Source of the DNA: Diabrotica undecimpunctata
Taxonomy: Eukaryota; Arthropoda; Insecta; Coleoptera; Chrysomelidae
Assembly (NCBI RefSeq): GCF_040954645.1
Contig: NC_092809.1
Span: forward strand, 84,790,573-84,854,572
Length of the DNA stretch: 64,000 bases
Direction of reading: 5' to 3'
Under the pieces are notes generated by a model. The model was not told the origin of the DNA, ran no database searches, and saw only the letters and a list, made by a program, of their open reading frames with translations. Each line of letters opens with the position of its first letter. The stretch's first letter is position 1. The position numbers and the translations under genes were made by a program. Positions 24,667 to 38,729 of this stretch are shown here, in pieces.

Positions 24667-25685
24667 ACATAGGTATACATATATTGCTAACATCCAATGT
24701 TTATTGCAATCTGTCTCATTATAAACAATAAGCAATATGTATGATTTATGTACAATAACATAGTGGGAAGCTGCCCAGTGGCGAGCACCCAGGTAAAATA
24801 TAATATAAATATAATCTATGATAATCAATTAGTTTAAACTTTCACTTAACAAACAGAGTTTAATACAGGTAAACATCACTGACACACATATGAGAATTAC
24901 AAGGCTATAAACACAAATTAAGGAAATATTTAGAAAACACTTTTCACCGCATCATGACACTATGCTCTATTTTTCCTGATTTACTAGAGGTCCAAAGGGT
25001 CTGGTCGTTTTAATCTTCTTACACTTACACAAGAAATAATGACGGGACGTTTTTACTATTAATGCTCTAAAAGAGGTCAGTTTAAAATTTAGAATATATA
25101 ATTTTGTATTAAAATATTTTTTTATGTATTTTACTGTGTTGCAGTAGTCTTAAAGCTAAGTGTATTTACTGTTAATATTACATTTTGACAAATAGTTGAC
25201 ATTTTAAAAATTCCTTACTAACTATTCTGATGTTTCGGCAACACTATGGGGTTCTGACATCGTAAATCTTGAATGACGTGCAATCATTTTTATATGAAAA
25301 ATTCTATATAAGTATATATACTACTCAATAAAATCAACGTAGATGATTTAAACATTGCACAACACAAATTAGACCAATATTTAGAAGAGCTGGGTCATAT
25401 CTCGAACCAACCATTCATCGAGGAACATTTATCCTTGTTCATCATTCACATCATTCATTCATATCACTTGTTATCTTATAACTTTGCTTTAAATGTCGAA
25501 ATAAAAGATTTCCAAAAATTGCAATCGCCTGGTCCCAGGATCAGCCTCCACCTTTACCACCACGCAGATATTCCATTAGAGAGAAACTTCAAAAGGTTCA
25601 AAGTTTAGAAGAAGACCCAATATCCAACAAGAATCTGAGAGATACAAATTACACTTTAAAAGTCAAAGCAATAGCATTGACTTTT
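24667..25685. other. Unassigned AT-rich region
   Basis: No convincing gene. 25330-25690 has patches that read like coding sequence (LDQYLEELGHISNQPFIEEH) but no long frame; together with the purine tract that follows, it could be the decayed 3' end of an LTR retrotransposon. Confidence 0.35.
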
Positions 25686-25689
25686 TATT

Positions 25690-25940
25690 AATAAGGAGGG
25701 CTGTAATATGAGAAAATATTAACCTTGAACTAGCTGAAGTTCACCGACTCCACATTCAGTCCCACTTAGTTCTCATAGAAACCAGAAACCGCTGACTTGC
25801 AGAACACCCTTGGACAGACCGTTAGCCAACAGTCCTGGGAACAGCAACTCTGCGTTTTATAGGCAGGTTATAAATTAGCATCTTAGACGTCGAAGAACCC
25901 TTTTAGCTGTTACTTAAACGCAGTCACTTTTGTAGCCATT
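25690..25940 (+). mobile_element. Possible LTR-retrotransposon fragment (purine tract plus LTR start)
   Basis: A polypurine-like run AAGGAGGG (about 25692-25699) is followed by CTGTAATATGAG, the usual layout at the start of a gypsy-type 3' LTR. I see no second LTR, no primer-binding site and no clear LTR end, so this is tentative. Confidence 0.3.
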
Positions 25941-26992
<1,052 letters not shown>

Positions 26993-27419
26993 AAATAAAG
27001 TTTTATTTTGAGGTTGCAGTCATTAATAGGGCCGGAAAGTAAAACTCTTTGTTCTTTAATCAAGCTTTCGCAGAATTTATTTGCTTCTTCAGGATATGCT
27101 AAAATATGGTATCAGTAAATACAACGAAATTAGAACTAAATAGCATTGTATAAAACTAGTATAAAAACTTACAACATGAGGTTAATCCATTAAATTTTCA
27201 AATTTACAAAACATTAAAACTTAACTTATTTTAAAAATTATACAGTTATGTAAGTACAATATTCCAATTTAATTTAATTTTGTAAAAATTCATTATGACA
27301 TTGATTATGTTGATGTTTGATTTATGTCAGAAAGACACTCGTTTCTGTTTATTATATTTTTTGTTGTTGATAACTAGCTCTTGATTGTTATTATGGTTAC
27401 GTACAAAGTAATGATTTAT

Positions 27420-27611
27420 TTTATTAATGCAATTAATAAAAATCATTCATTTAATTACAATGAAACTAATATATTAAGACGTGAAAACCAATTAAATAAA
27501 AGAGAATTCTTAGAAATGGTATGCATAAATAAATATCAATGCGTTAATAAAAAAACTGATATTGATAAACTAAGCAATATCTATAATTACATTCTGTCTT
27601 ACGAAAATTAA
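27420..27611 (+). pseudogene. C-terminal remnant of a PLE GIY-YIG domain
   Basis: The frame contains NETNILRRENQLNKREFLEM, the same pattern as the end of the family 1 GIY-YIG domain (NTTILHRENNKSKREFIEME), and ends at TAA near 27611. The nominal ATG at 27381 lies in the inverted arm and is not a real start. Confidence 0.65.
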
Positions 27612-28078
27612 TACTATAATTTTCCAATATTAGATTTTCTGACTATAAATATTAGAATTTCAAAAAATTTAAATATTCATATTTGGCGCCACTTTGTACG
27701 TAACCATAATAACAATCAAGAGCTAGTTATCAACAACAAAAAATATAATAAACAGAAACGAGTGTCTTTCTGACATAAATCAAACATCAACATAATCAAT
27801 GTCATAATGAATTTTTACAAAATTAAATTAAATTGGAATATTGTACTTACATAACTGTATAATTTTTAAAATAAGTTAAGTTTTAATGTTTTGTAAATTT
27901 GAAAATTTAATGGATTAACCTCATGTTGTAAGTTTTTATACTAGTTTTATACAATGCTATTTAGTTCTAATTTCGTTGTATTTACTGATACCATATTTTA
28001 GCATATCCTGAAGAAGCAAATAAATTTTGCGAAAGCTTGATTAAAGAACAAAGAGTTTTACTTACCTGCCCTATTAAT

Positions 28079-29013
28079 TCATTAAATCATGCGAGGAGTA
28101 AGACAAGGATGTGTGCTATCGCCGACTCTTTTCAATATATACTCTGAGGAGATTTTTAATAAAGCCCTCACAAACCTAGACATGGGAATCCGAGTGAACG
28201 GTGAATACATCAATAATATCCGCTACGCCGATGACACTGTGTTACTAGCAACCAGCCTAAACGATCTGCAGGCCTTACTAGACCGAGTGCGAACTGTGAG
28301 CGTAACATACGGACTGAACCTTAATATTAAGAAAACTAAATTCATGGTTGTCAGCCGTACAAATTTAGATCCCGGGGCACTAATGGCAGGTAGCGAAGAG
28401 ATCCAGAGAGTCGACAGATTCACTTACCTCGGAACTACCCTCAACGTACAATGGGACTACGCTCAAGAGATTAGATCCAGAATTGAAATGGCACGGTCTA
28501 CATTTATTAAGTTGAGATCCTTGCTGTGCTGCAGTGATCTCAGTTTGGGAACCAAGATGCGAATAGTGAGGTGCTACGTTCTTCCAGTGTTACTGTATGG
28601 AGTTGAAGCCTGGACACTGACGCAAGCCACTGAAAAACGAATCGAAGCCTTCGAGATGTGGATATACAGAAGGATACTAAAAATATCTTATGTGGACCAT
28701 GTCACCAACGTTGAGGTCCTACAGCGCATGACAAAAGAAAAAGAAGTGCTTAATTTAATTAAACAACGCAAGCTTGAGTACCTCGGCCACGTGATGCGGA
28801 ACGAAGAAAAATATCGAATTCTTCAACTTGTTATGCAGGGTAAAGTATTTGGCAGAAGAGGACCGGGACGCCGTCGTATCTCGTGGTTGAAAAATCTCCG
28901 ACAATGGTTTGGGATGACCTCAGCGGAGCTGTTTCGCAGAGCAGTCAACAAAACCATGATAGCCTTGATGATCGCCAACATCCGGACCGGATAAGGCACT
29001 GAAGAAGAAGAAG
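28079..29013 (+). mobile_element. 5'-truncated LINE insertion with 10-bp target duplication
   Basis: The flanks CCCTATTAAT at 28069-28078 and 29014-29023 are a target-site duplication. The uninterrupted site is preserved, inverted, in the left PLE arm (near 27023-27034), which fixes the insertion limits. The 3' end is a GAAGAAGAAGAA tail. Confidence 0.9.
28089..28994 (+). pseudogene. LINE reverse transcriptase, C-terminal half
   Basis: 301 codons without a break. They start in RT motif B (RGVRQGCVLSPTLFN), then the catalytic YADD box (IRYADDTVLL, about residue 45), the YLGTTL motif, and a long C-terminal thumb-like region with YGVEAWTL, IYRRILKISYVDHVTN and GRRGPGRRRISWL. The endonuclease and the first RT motifs are missing through 5' truncation. 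The intact frame means a young insertion. Probably an RTE-like or related LINE; clade not certain. Confidence 0.85.
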
Positions 29014-29055
29014 CCCTATTAATGACTGCAACCTCAAAATAAAACTTTATTTTAC

Positions 29056-29164
29056 ATAACGTGTCAGTCAATAATACCTAACTACTTTATATATATATAT
29101 ACAGGATGTCCCGGAAAATAGTGCGTTCCTTAAAGGTATGGGCTGAGTAGGAAATAACCTACAT
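29056..29164. other. Junction between PLE remnant and I-like LINE
   Basis: Short (TA)n (29090-29100), then ACAGGATGTCCCGGAAAAT, which looks like a transposon end but cannot be assigned. Confidence 0.35.
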
Positions 29165-29733
29165 ACTGACATAACAAACCCAAATGAACAGTCTACAACA
29201 CCATTATCTGTCCCTTCTAACTCTGGCATAAAAAGAACTCATTCCACTGACACAAGTCTTGAATCACCTTCTTTACTGGTTACCGCTAGCCCACCAAACT
29301 TAAACTCTAATAACATATAAAACACAACAACCTTTGCAACTCCTAAATCAGCTCCTAAAAAGAAATCAAAAACTGATGATAAAGAAATTGGTAAAATTAA
29401 TCCATCTGCCCATTCAAGTATTGAAAAATGAATTTGTGCTAATCCAGAAAAATTTTCGTTATCAGCATTACAAATTATTGCCTTCCTAGAAAATTCCTTT
29501 GGGAGTAGTGATCCTCTCAAAGAAGCTCATAATTTCACCACGAACATTCATTCTCTCCTCGAAGATCTTACACAAATATACCAAACTGTATCCGATAGAT
29601 CACTTAAAAATCGCATTACAAGAATAACAAAAAAGCTAAAACGCACATTAAATCCTATAGAAGCTGACGAACATACCAGCTTTACGTCCAATAATTCATG
29701 TGACTCTAACTGCAATGATATGGATTTTTTCTA
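29165..29733 (+). pseudogene. I-like LINE, ORF1 C-terminal remnant
   Basis: The plus-strand frame reads Ser/Thr-rich sequence, a basic patch (KSAPKKKSKTDDKE), then ALQIIAFLENSFGSSDPL and a helix ending LKNRITRITKKLKRTL. This is the usual C-terminal pattern of ORF1 in I-like LINEs. Two stops interrupt it and the N terminus is absent. Confidence 0.6.
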
Positions 29734-29780
29734 AAATTACGTTATTAGTACAAGGTATATTCTTTCTACTAACTAAATAA

Positions 29781-32700
29781 GTTTTTAAATTCACTATTTT
29801 ACAATGGAACTGCGACGGATACTATCCGCGCCTTGAACACATTCAATATCTTATATCAATTTACCATCCAGATTTTCTTTGTCTCCAAAAGACCAATTTT
29901 AATACAACTAATATTCCTCATCTTAAATCCTTTGAAGGATACCACTTCATTAGGACGAACTGCTTCAGAGATAGTGGAGGTGCATCAATATTTGCGTCCA
30001 GCGAAATCTTCTCAACAATGCTGCCATTAATAACGAATCTTGAGGCAACTGCCATAACTACATATTGCCCAAATAAACTTACCATCTGTTCCATATATAT
30101 TCCCCCAAACCATTCTCTAAAAGAAGAAGAGCTCCTAGACTTTATATTCCAACTTCCACAGCCGTTTATACTCACAGGCGACTTCAATGCACATAACAGT
30201 ATGTGGGGTTCTCAATCAACATTTGTACGGGGAAAAGTAGTTGAAAATATTATAAACTGCACAAACTCATGTCTTCTTAACACAGGATCTAATACTCATT
30301 TTAATATTTCCTCTGGATCGTTCTCTGCTATAGATCTTACTATTAGTGACCCTAAATCTGCACCTTTTTTAACCTGGCAAACAGCTGACGATCTCTTTGA
30401 TAGCAATCATTATCCGATAATAATTTCCAACAATTGTAACGGGACTGCCTCTGCCAAAAGCTATTGGCGCCTAAATAAAGCTAACTGGCCAGAGTATTCA
30501 AAAGCTGTTGACACTCTCTTGCTCGCTCATGATCATCTAATAATCAATGATGTAGACTATTTGTTAACGTCAATAACAGACACTATTCTTTCAGCTGCTA
30601 AGACTCACATTGGCAAAACATCATTCTCTCCAAATCATAAAGCAGTTCCTTGGTGGAACTCTTCTTGTGAAAAGGCGATTCGTCTATCCAAAAAAGCTTT
30701 AAATAAGTACCAAAAAAATAGATGCCTTGAAAATCTAATAAATTACAAAAAATTCAAAGCCAAAGCCAAACACGTAGTTAAAAAAAGTAAAAAATCATCC
30801 TGGCAAGATTACGTATCATCTATAAATGAAAACTCCAATCCTAGCCAACTTTGGAAAAAAATACGACAAATTCAAGGTCACAAAACAAATAATAAAATTA
30901 CTCGTTTAATTTCAAATGGTATAGAGATCACTTCACATGAACTTATTCCTAACGCTTTTGCCAAACATTTCGAAGAAAAGTTCAGGAATAAAACCAATAA
31001 TGTTACTTTATCTCATCATGACTTATATTCACACAGAAATCGTCTGATATCATCTGAATATAGTAGATCCCTTAATTCTCCTTTCACTATCCATGAGCTA
31101 ATATCTGCCTTAGCTAATAGTAGAAACACTGCAGCTGGGCCCGATGATATTCCTTATGCATTCCTAAAGCACTTGTCTAATTATGGTCTTAATAAACTCC
31201 TTAATTTATACAATATAATCTGGAGTTCCCATAAATTTCCATCTCAGTGGAGCAAATCTATTGTTATACCAATACTCAAGCCAAATAAGCCAACTTTCTT
31301 TCCACAATCTTACAGGCCCATCTCTCTCACATGCACTATGTGTAAGCTAATGGAAAAAATGATCAACAAACGTCTTTTATGGTATTTTGAAAAACACAAG
31401 ATTATTCCAAAGGAACAATCGGGCTACCAAAGACAGCGCTCCACAAGAGATAATCTGGTAATACTCCAAACCCATATCTCCAACGCAATAAATTGCAAGC
31501 AAGATTTCATAGCAACTATTTTTGATATAGAAGGCGCATTTGATACCATCTCTAGAAATGCAATTCTTGACAAACTTTTTGAATGTAACCTTACTGACAA
31601 CATACACGCATTTATCAAAAACATCTAGATCATTCAGGGTTCCTGTCAATAACTTTCTTTCTTCTCCACACATCCAACATGATGGAGTTCCTTAAGGTTC
31701 AGTTTTAAGCACATCCTTATTCATTCTTTCAATTAGCAAGTTAAGTGAAAATATAGCTCCACCAATCAAATGCGTATTATATGCCGATGACCTAATAATG
31801 TACTGTCATGGTAAATCCAACGCAACTACTAGTAAAATTCTACAATTAGGAGTAAATGACCTACAAAACAAAGTAGCTTCTCTAGGACTTACCCTCTTCC
31901 ACTCTAAATCCAAAGTAATTAAATTTAGCAGAAGAATGAGTTCTTTTGATCCTGAAATCATTATCAACAACTTCAAATTACCGGTTGCTGATAATTGTAA
32001 AATATTAGGGCTGATATTTGATTCAAGATTAACCTGGAAACAACATATACAGGAACTTAAAGGAGTTTGCCTAAAAAGGTTAAATATAATCAAAACACTC
32101 TCACATTATCATTGGGGCGCGGAAGAAAGCACGTTACTGAAAGTTTACAGATCACTTGTTCGCTCCAAGCTAGACTATGGATGTTTTGTCTATATGTCTG
32201 GTACTAAATAAATCTTAAATTCACTAAATACAGTACACAACACAGCTATTCGTCTGTGTCTTGGAGCATTCCGTTCTAGTCCGACAGAAAGTCTTTACTG
32301 TGAAGCTAATGAACCTCCTCTGTGGCTTAGGCTAGAAAATCTTCTTCTCTCCCATGCTGCTGCAATTTCTTTCAATCCGTCCAATCCAGTATATAATTTA
32401 ATTACATCATCACACCATCCCCATAACAACCCTTCGTGTAACTTAATTAGAAATCCTATTCCTAGTCTTCTACAACCGTTACTAAAAGATATAAATTTGT
32501 CTGAAACCAGAACTCTACCTTTTTCCAATAATCCCTATTGGACCAACATACTCCCACATCATGATATTTCCCTCACCAAGTTTAACAAAGAAAATACCAG
32601 TATTAGTACATTAAGAATTCTCTTTCTAGAACTTATAAACAAAAATAAATATAACATAGTTCTTTACACTGACGCGTCAAAGACTGAAAGTGGTGTTGGA

Positions 32701-33459
32701 TATTCTGTAACCACTGTACAACAGCCTATCAAACTATCTAAAATTTCTCCTTGGTGTAGCATCCACACCGGTAAACTACTAGCTATCTCACATGCTTTCA
32801 AATATGCCCAACAATATCCAAATACACACATAGCCATATGCTCTGATTCACTTTCCTCTATACACTCCATTAATGCTATATCCACCAACAATCCTATCGT
32901 CCAAGATATTCATGACACATATCAGCTTCTTATAAACCAAAATACAACTATCACTCTGATATGGGTACCATCCCATGTTGGTATTAGTGGCAACGAAAAA
33001 GCTGATTGCCTTGCCAAAAAAGCCGCATCATCCACGGACACCATTATGAATATACAAATTTGCAACGATCTCAAAGCTAGACTGAAGAAGCTGAATCTAT
33101 CCACCTGGCAGATTCACTGGAATAATGTTACTTCAGCGCTGCATGAAATTAAACCCTCAGTGAACCTTCTTACCTATCCCAGTTTATCTCGAAAAAATAT
33201 GGCAATCATACGGATATTGCGTATAGGACATACCCGTCTAACGCATGGCTACTTGATGACATCATCTCCACAACCAAAATGTCAGCACTGCAATACGACT
33301 CTCCGAATCAGGCATATACTTATCGAATGCCCCTTTTATGCCAAAATACGCCAACAGCTCGATATCAGTACTAACTTCAAAGAGGTCCTAAACAGCACAG
33401 ACCAAATCAACAAGGTTATCAAATTCCTCGAGAAAAGTCAACTGCTCAACAAAATATAA
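29781..33459 (+). pseudogene. I-like LINE, ORF2: endonuclease, RT, RNase H (broken)
   Basis: The frame is open from 29781 to 31628, further upstream than the first ATG (30018). The APE-type endonuclease starts LQWNCDG (about 29799) and has GDFNAHN (about 30177) and AIDLTI; the usual SDH histidine motif reads SNHYPII. RT: AGPDDIPYAFLKHL, YRPISLT, QSGYQRQRSTRDN, motif A FDIEGAFDTI. The frame breaks at 31628; motif B reads GVP-stop-GSVLS; then YADD (about 31778-31790), and the frame runs to a stop at 32209. RNase H (32497-33459) keeps DASK, SDSLSS and WVPSHVGISGNEKAD, but the catalytic Glu position reads GKLLAI instead of the usual AELLAI. The C-terminal zinc knuckle CQHCNTTLRIRH...C is intact. 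At least three nonsense or frame lesions: dead. Confidence 0.85.
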
Positions 33460-33641
33460 ATGTTATATAATAAGTTTTTATTATTTTCTCTTTATGTTAA
33501 CTGTTTTTGTAAACTACTACTTTATGTTAAATGTTAATGTAAACTACATTATTTTGTAATTAATATGATATTACCATGTAAATCGTAACTCATGCTAATG
33601 ACCATAGATGTCACATGCACGTTAATTTAAATAAAAAAAAA
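33460..33641 (+). other. 3' UTR and A tail of the I-like LINE
   Basis: AT-rich tail with two imperfect CTTTATGTTAA(C/A)TGT repeats, ending in an A run (33632-33640) exactly where the large inverted arm begins (TGTAGGGAATTC). Confidence 0.55.
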
Positions 33642-34083
33642 TGTAGGGAATTCAATATCCTATATACTATATTTTAGATACACATAAACACATGGATACA
33701 CTTATGGCAGATACTAAAAGAAGAAATATTTCGGTACCTTAGGGTAACTTGATTCTCGGCAACATATCTATTACAATTACATATAATATGTTCGGTCTTA
33801 TTGTTTTAAATGCTTTGTTGCTTGTACAAGCTAGGATTATTTTCAACTTTAACTAGTTGTGTTTTTGTATCTTTCGTTGTCGGTCATATCAAAATTTAAT
33901 TTTTAATTTAGAAGTAAATGTATACATAATATTCTTTTTTCTGTCACTTGGTTTAAATATAGATCATTTATATTCTTATTGCTTATTTATTTGTATTCGT
34001 AATACTTATTAACGTACGTAATAACGTACCCGTTTTTGTAAAAATCAACAACGAGTACGAAAGATATCGGGTATCAGGGGTGG

Positions 34084-34460
34084 TATTTGTCAATCTAAAT
34101 GCCAATTACGACATATTAAATTAGAGGACATTTCTCCAAAACTGTATGACATCGCCTTAGATAAAAACATCACTTGTTTTATCCGCGTATATCTACAGAA
34201 CAGAAGATTTTTCGTATCATTCAATGGTAAGATGAAGAACGCAGATGAACGGTCTCGCTTGGGGTAGCGTAATGGCACCTACACTGTATTACATTTACAC
34301 AAATGATTAACCGATACCAGTAGATACTAGGACTTTCATGTAGACGATACATTGCACAACCAAAACTTTTGTTGCTGAAGTGAAAAAAAATCTAAATGAT
34401 TAAATGCCTTAAATATAATAAAAATAAACTACGAATTAATTTTAAGCCAAACCCCGAAAA
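34084..34460 (+). pseudogene. Decayed LINE RT fragment (left arm)
   Basis: Reads LYDIALDKNITCFIRVYLQN, then a broken motif B (NGTYTVLHLHK) and a degraded YxDDT box (VDDTLH). Multiple stops. The inverted copy is at about 62560-62920; a further piece lies near 43290-43390. Confidence 0.5.
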
Positions 34461-34699
34461 ATCTTAGGAGCGCTCCTTCAATTTGTTTAAGACAGGCGCT
34501 TTCACAAAACTGAATATCTAATCTAACATAAATCTAATATAATCTATATTCTAATCTAAATACCTTTTTTTTAAACGCATCTACCACGCAGAGGCATTAG
34601 CGTATTTAGATTAATGTTACAGTTGATACAAATAGTGTATATACATTAGTTTACAATTAATAATAATAATATGTATGTGTATTACATTGTATGGTTTAA

Positions 34700-35600
34700 A
34701 TCTTATGAAGAAGATGACAGTCTTTAAGATAAGAAATTATTCTTTGGGTATCTGTACTTTCTTCTAGGGCAGTTGGGTGTGCTATATTTGAGTCGTTCTC
34801 TGTTATATTTAGGACACTGTATTAAAAAATGTTTTACCGTTAGAACACGGTTGCACACTTCACAAACTGGTTTATTTTTGCGCTGTAGTAAATAGTATCA
34901 CATACTCTCTTCTGTCTTTTATTTTTGGTTTCCAAAGATGTGGATGTTTGTTGACTTCGTATAGCCTTGATGGAGTGTTGTTCCAAGTTTGTTGCCATTT
35001 TTGAATTATTTTTTGTTTTAAGTATGGTTTTAAATCGTTTTGTACCAATATGTTACTTTCTTCGGATATCAGGTTAGTTGGTGCGTTTTTAGCTAGTTTA
35101 TCTACAACTTCGTTACCTTCAATTCTGACATGAGAAGGCACCCATAAAAAATGAACTTGGATGTTCTTATTTGAAATGTTTTTAAGTTCTTTTTTAATAA
35201 GAAGTAGAAGGGGGTTGTCACAGTACAATTGAGTCAGTGAGCATAATGAATTTAGAGAATCTGTGATTATTATACATCTTTCTTGGTTTTTGTTATGTAT
35301 TAACGATAGTGCTTTTAGAATTGCGAATAATTCAGCCGAAAAGATGGTTGTAATTGACGACAATTTAAAACTAACTGAGATGTCTTCCGAATACATTGCT
35401 GCCCCAACTCTGTCTTCATTTTTTGACGCATCGGTGTATACATTGTAGGTATTGCCATATCTGTTTAATAGTGTATGAAACTTTTGTTTAATGATGGTTA
35501 ATGATATCTCTGATTTTCTTAGGTTTGTTAGACTGATGTCGATAGCCGGAATAGATATTGTTCATGGTGCAGGGTTGTGGATTGAGGAAGTATCATAAGT
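34700..35600 (-). pseudogene. LINE RNase H and zinc-knuckle remnant (left arm)
   Basis: The core frame 34872-35396 has FSAELFAILKAL, IITDSLNSL and FLWVPSHVRIEGNEVVDKLA, which are the RNase H catalytic E, D and H/D regions. Downstream on the minus strand (34750-34870) is a CxxC...H...C knuckle. It differs from the I-like copy at 29.8-33.5 kb and lacks endonuclease and RT. The right-arm counterpart is 61380-62345. Confidence 0.75.
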
Positions 35601-36979
35601 TTTTGGAAATTAAAAATTTAATTTGGATAAGTATGATCTTATACGAAAGTAAAAAGGATGATCAATTTGATGTGTTTGTTAAAATTTGTTTGTAAATCGA
35701 TCAGCAAAAACGTTATGCACAACTGGATTATTTCGGTTTGATGACACTGCTGCTGCATATGTTAGGCTTAGTGGAAAATATGAATTTTACTATAACGAAA
35801 TATAAACAAACCATGAAAATTTGATGATTTGAAGGGAAAAAATGTCAAATTAGGCTAGAGCAATAACTGAAACAAAAGAATCAAGTGGGAATAATGTCGA
35901 ATTAATTTGAAAAATTATAATACCAATATAAAAACAAAAATAAAAGAGGCTCTTTGAGAAAGAAAAATAAACACACTTTAATAAAAGAGGTAAAAGTAAA
36001 ATGCTAAAAAAAAATGCATTTATAAAATGAAGCCCTAAAAGTCCGCCGGAGGGTTTGAAACAGATGTAAAAGAGGGCAAAAACCAAATCAAAGAATTGAT
36101 TGAGATTAAGTACATCCCTAGAGAAGAATGAATAACATATCTCAGATAAATAAACCGAACAACAGAAACTGAGTATAAACTTGTAACTCAGAAATATCAT
36201 TAAATTAATTAACGCAAATCGTACGAACTGAAATACAAGAATCCATCCCGCAGTTAAAAAATAGAACCCCCATGAAAAAAAAACAGTAGAGTATAACTAC
36301 TTTTGTACTCTAGCAATATGGTAAGAAGTTAAAAATCTAAATACCTACATTATTATATTACCGAAAAGTTAATAAAAACTTCTGTTCGTTAGCGACAAGA
36401 GAAAGCGTATATCAGAATGTATTATGACAAATTTTGTTAATAATACAGTATGCAATATAATATAATGACAAGAATACTTTTATATCTTTGCTTATGGCAT
36501 ATTTTTGAAGCGAAGCTTCTATACTGTCATTGTATTACTTTTTTCTCTCTACAGTAAAATGCTGAGGTGAGCGTCACGGAACTAGCGCCACAAGATGGCG
36601 TCGTGAAGGGTAGCGTCATAGAATAGCGGCTCTTGGCATCGATTCACTACTCTTGATCAATTCGTTTTTAGTCATCATATATTTACTCTAAAAATAACTA
36701 ACAAAATATAGACATTAAATGAGAAGTAAAAATTAAAAGAATAATATGTCACTAAAAGACTTGATATGTAACGATTATCAAAATTTAATAAAAGTCATAA
36801 ATGTCATCCGATTAATAACAACATTAAATCGTCTGTCAATAAAAAATGTGAACAACAATTGGACAACACATAGTTTGGATTTAGAGGTGGATTGGGAACA
36901 AAAGAGGAATTGTGCGCAATGGTGGTACTATTACAAAAATGCAGAGATTATAATGAAAACGTATTCATATCTAATATAG

Positions 36980-37790
36980 ATTTTCAAAAGTATTTGACAT
37001 AGTTCAACCTGGCCCATACATGCATTAAAACACATACACCTAGATACCAAGATATTAATTTAATAAAAAATCTACTAAAATCAAACAGCGGTCATGCGGG
37101 TGAAAGATAGTGAGACAAATCAAGCAGAAATTCTGAAAGGAGTCAGCCAGAGATGTGTGTTGTGACCACAATTATTTATTGTGTACTCCCACTAATATTT
37201 TAGGGACACTATGGGAAAGAAGTAAGGAATGGAGTAAGCATCATTAATAACATAAAATTTGCAGACTAAACCCCAATTATGACAGAAAATATAGACGTTT
37301 TACAAATTCCTATAATCATTAACAGATAAAGCAAAAAGATAGGACTAAACTAAAAAGATAAAAGTCAATGTTTACAAACAAGAAATTGAGTATGGTTATC
37401 AGATTGAGATCGTCGAATGTTATGTATGGTCGCAACTGCTATATGGGGTAGAAGCTTGAACCCTGAAAGCCAAATCTGTAAAAAAATTAAAGGCATTCGA
37501 AATGTGGCTATATAGGCGTATTCTTCAAATTCCTTGGACTGTAAAAGTCTCAAACGAAAAAGCGTTAAGACAAATTGTCTATCTGGACATCGTATCTGGG
37601 CCACATAGTTCGAAACGATAAATACTCTCTTCTACGCATCATCATGCAAGGAAGAGTAGAGGGAAGAAAAGTCTTGTGAAGAAAGACAAAATCTGGCAGA
37701 GAAATATCAGAGATTGGACTAACTTCAGTGTTGAAGAAATATTATATCTAAAAAATCTAAAAGAATATCTAAAGTCAAATTTAACACGCT
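36980..37790 (+). pseudogene. Decayed RTE-like LINE RT (left arm)
   Basis: Across frames: DFQKYFDIVQPGP (motif A region), then a degraded QGCVLSPQLF region near 37150 and a lost YADD at about 37260. Beyond these come a CYVWSQLLYG-like segment and AFEMWLYRRILQIPW (about 37495-37545). Many stops. The inverted twin is at 59210-60020. Confidence 0.65.
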
Positions 37791-38729
37791 TCCATGCCTT
37801 GTAGTGAAATTTTGATTCTTATTACGATACCGGATCCTGTAAAATTTTAAATACATTAAATTAAATCTCTCGTAAGCCTATTCTTAGATTAAAATAACAA
37901 ACTTATTATTATGTATTATGATATGTAGTATTGTGATAATGTGTAGGTGTCAGTATTCTTTTAAAAGAGATTTATAGGTTGGCACATAAATTTCACGGTC
38001 ATATGTCATACGGTTTCATCTTTCATATAAACATTAAAAACTTTAAAAAGTTTCATTTTACATACAATTAGCACGTTGGCTCTGAAAATGACTTATAAAT
38101 ATGCATTGTTAAAAATTGTATAGATTTATCAATTTAAAATGTTCTTTGTCGTCTTCTAATTATTTATCTCAATTTGTTCCTAATTAAGCACATGTTGTCC
38201 ACAAGGTACCTCTTTCATTTTTTAATCATTACTTTTTTTTACCTTTTGCCATAGTTTTCCCCATTTTCTTTATTCATATCAATTTCACTCATAACGAATA
38301 TTGGGTAGTTTATTGTTTCATGAAACTTTCTCCTTATATGTCCGTATCATACAAGTTGTCTAGTTATTATAGCGTATATAATGTCGTATGTTAATTCCAT
38401 TTTATTTAACAACAAAATACTAAAAACTTTGTTTTCAAAACTTACACCAAATTAATTGTATCTTATCACTACAGCTGTTTCGGCAGAGTGCCTTTCTCAA
38501 GTCTCAAGTTTCTCGACTCCATCAATCATCTATTGTATTTCTTATCAAGATTTTGAAGCAGCTGTGCTCCATTAGTCCATTTTTGTTGTTTTTGTCACTG
38601 TTCTCTTTTTTCTTTATTGTCATCATTACGTAGCGCTACAACACTGGGTGGGTCTTCGCTAACTACAACTTTTTTCCAAGTTGATCGATTTTCCACGAAT
38701 CTTCAATGAAATGTTAATTTTCTAAGATA

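Larger units (their letters stand above)
26992..29055 (+). mobile_element. Gutted Penelope-like element with inverted arms
   Basis: The left arm (26992-27408) is the reverse complement of the right arm (27691-28078 continuing at 29014-29055). Between them only about 280 bp remain, including the last part of a GIY-YIG domain. The right arm is split by a LINE insertion at 28079-29013. Both arms carry a CCTGAAGAAGC...TTGCGAAAGC motif like that of other PLE ends in the window. RT and most of the endonuclease are gone. Confidence 0.7.

Noticed and set aside
36746..36979. 77-codon plus-strand frame in the left arm
   Set aside because: No recognisable motif; it leads into the decayed LINE at 36980 and is not conserved as a frame in the right arm.
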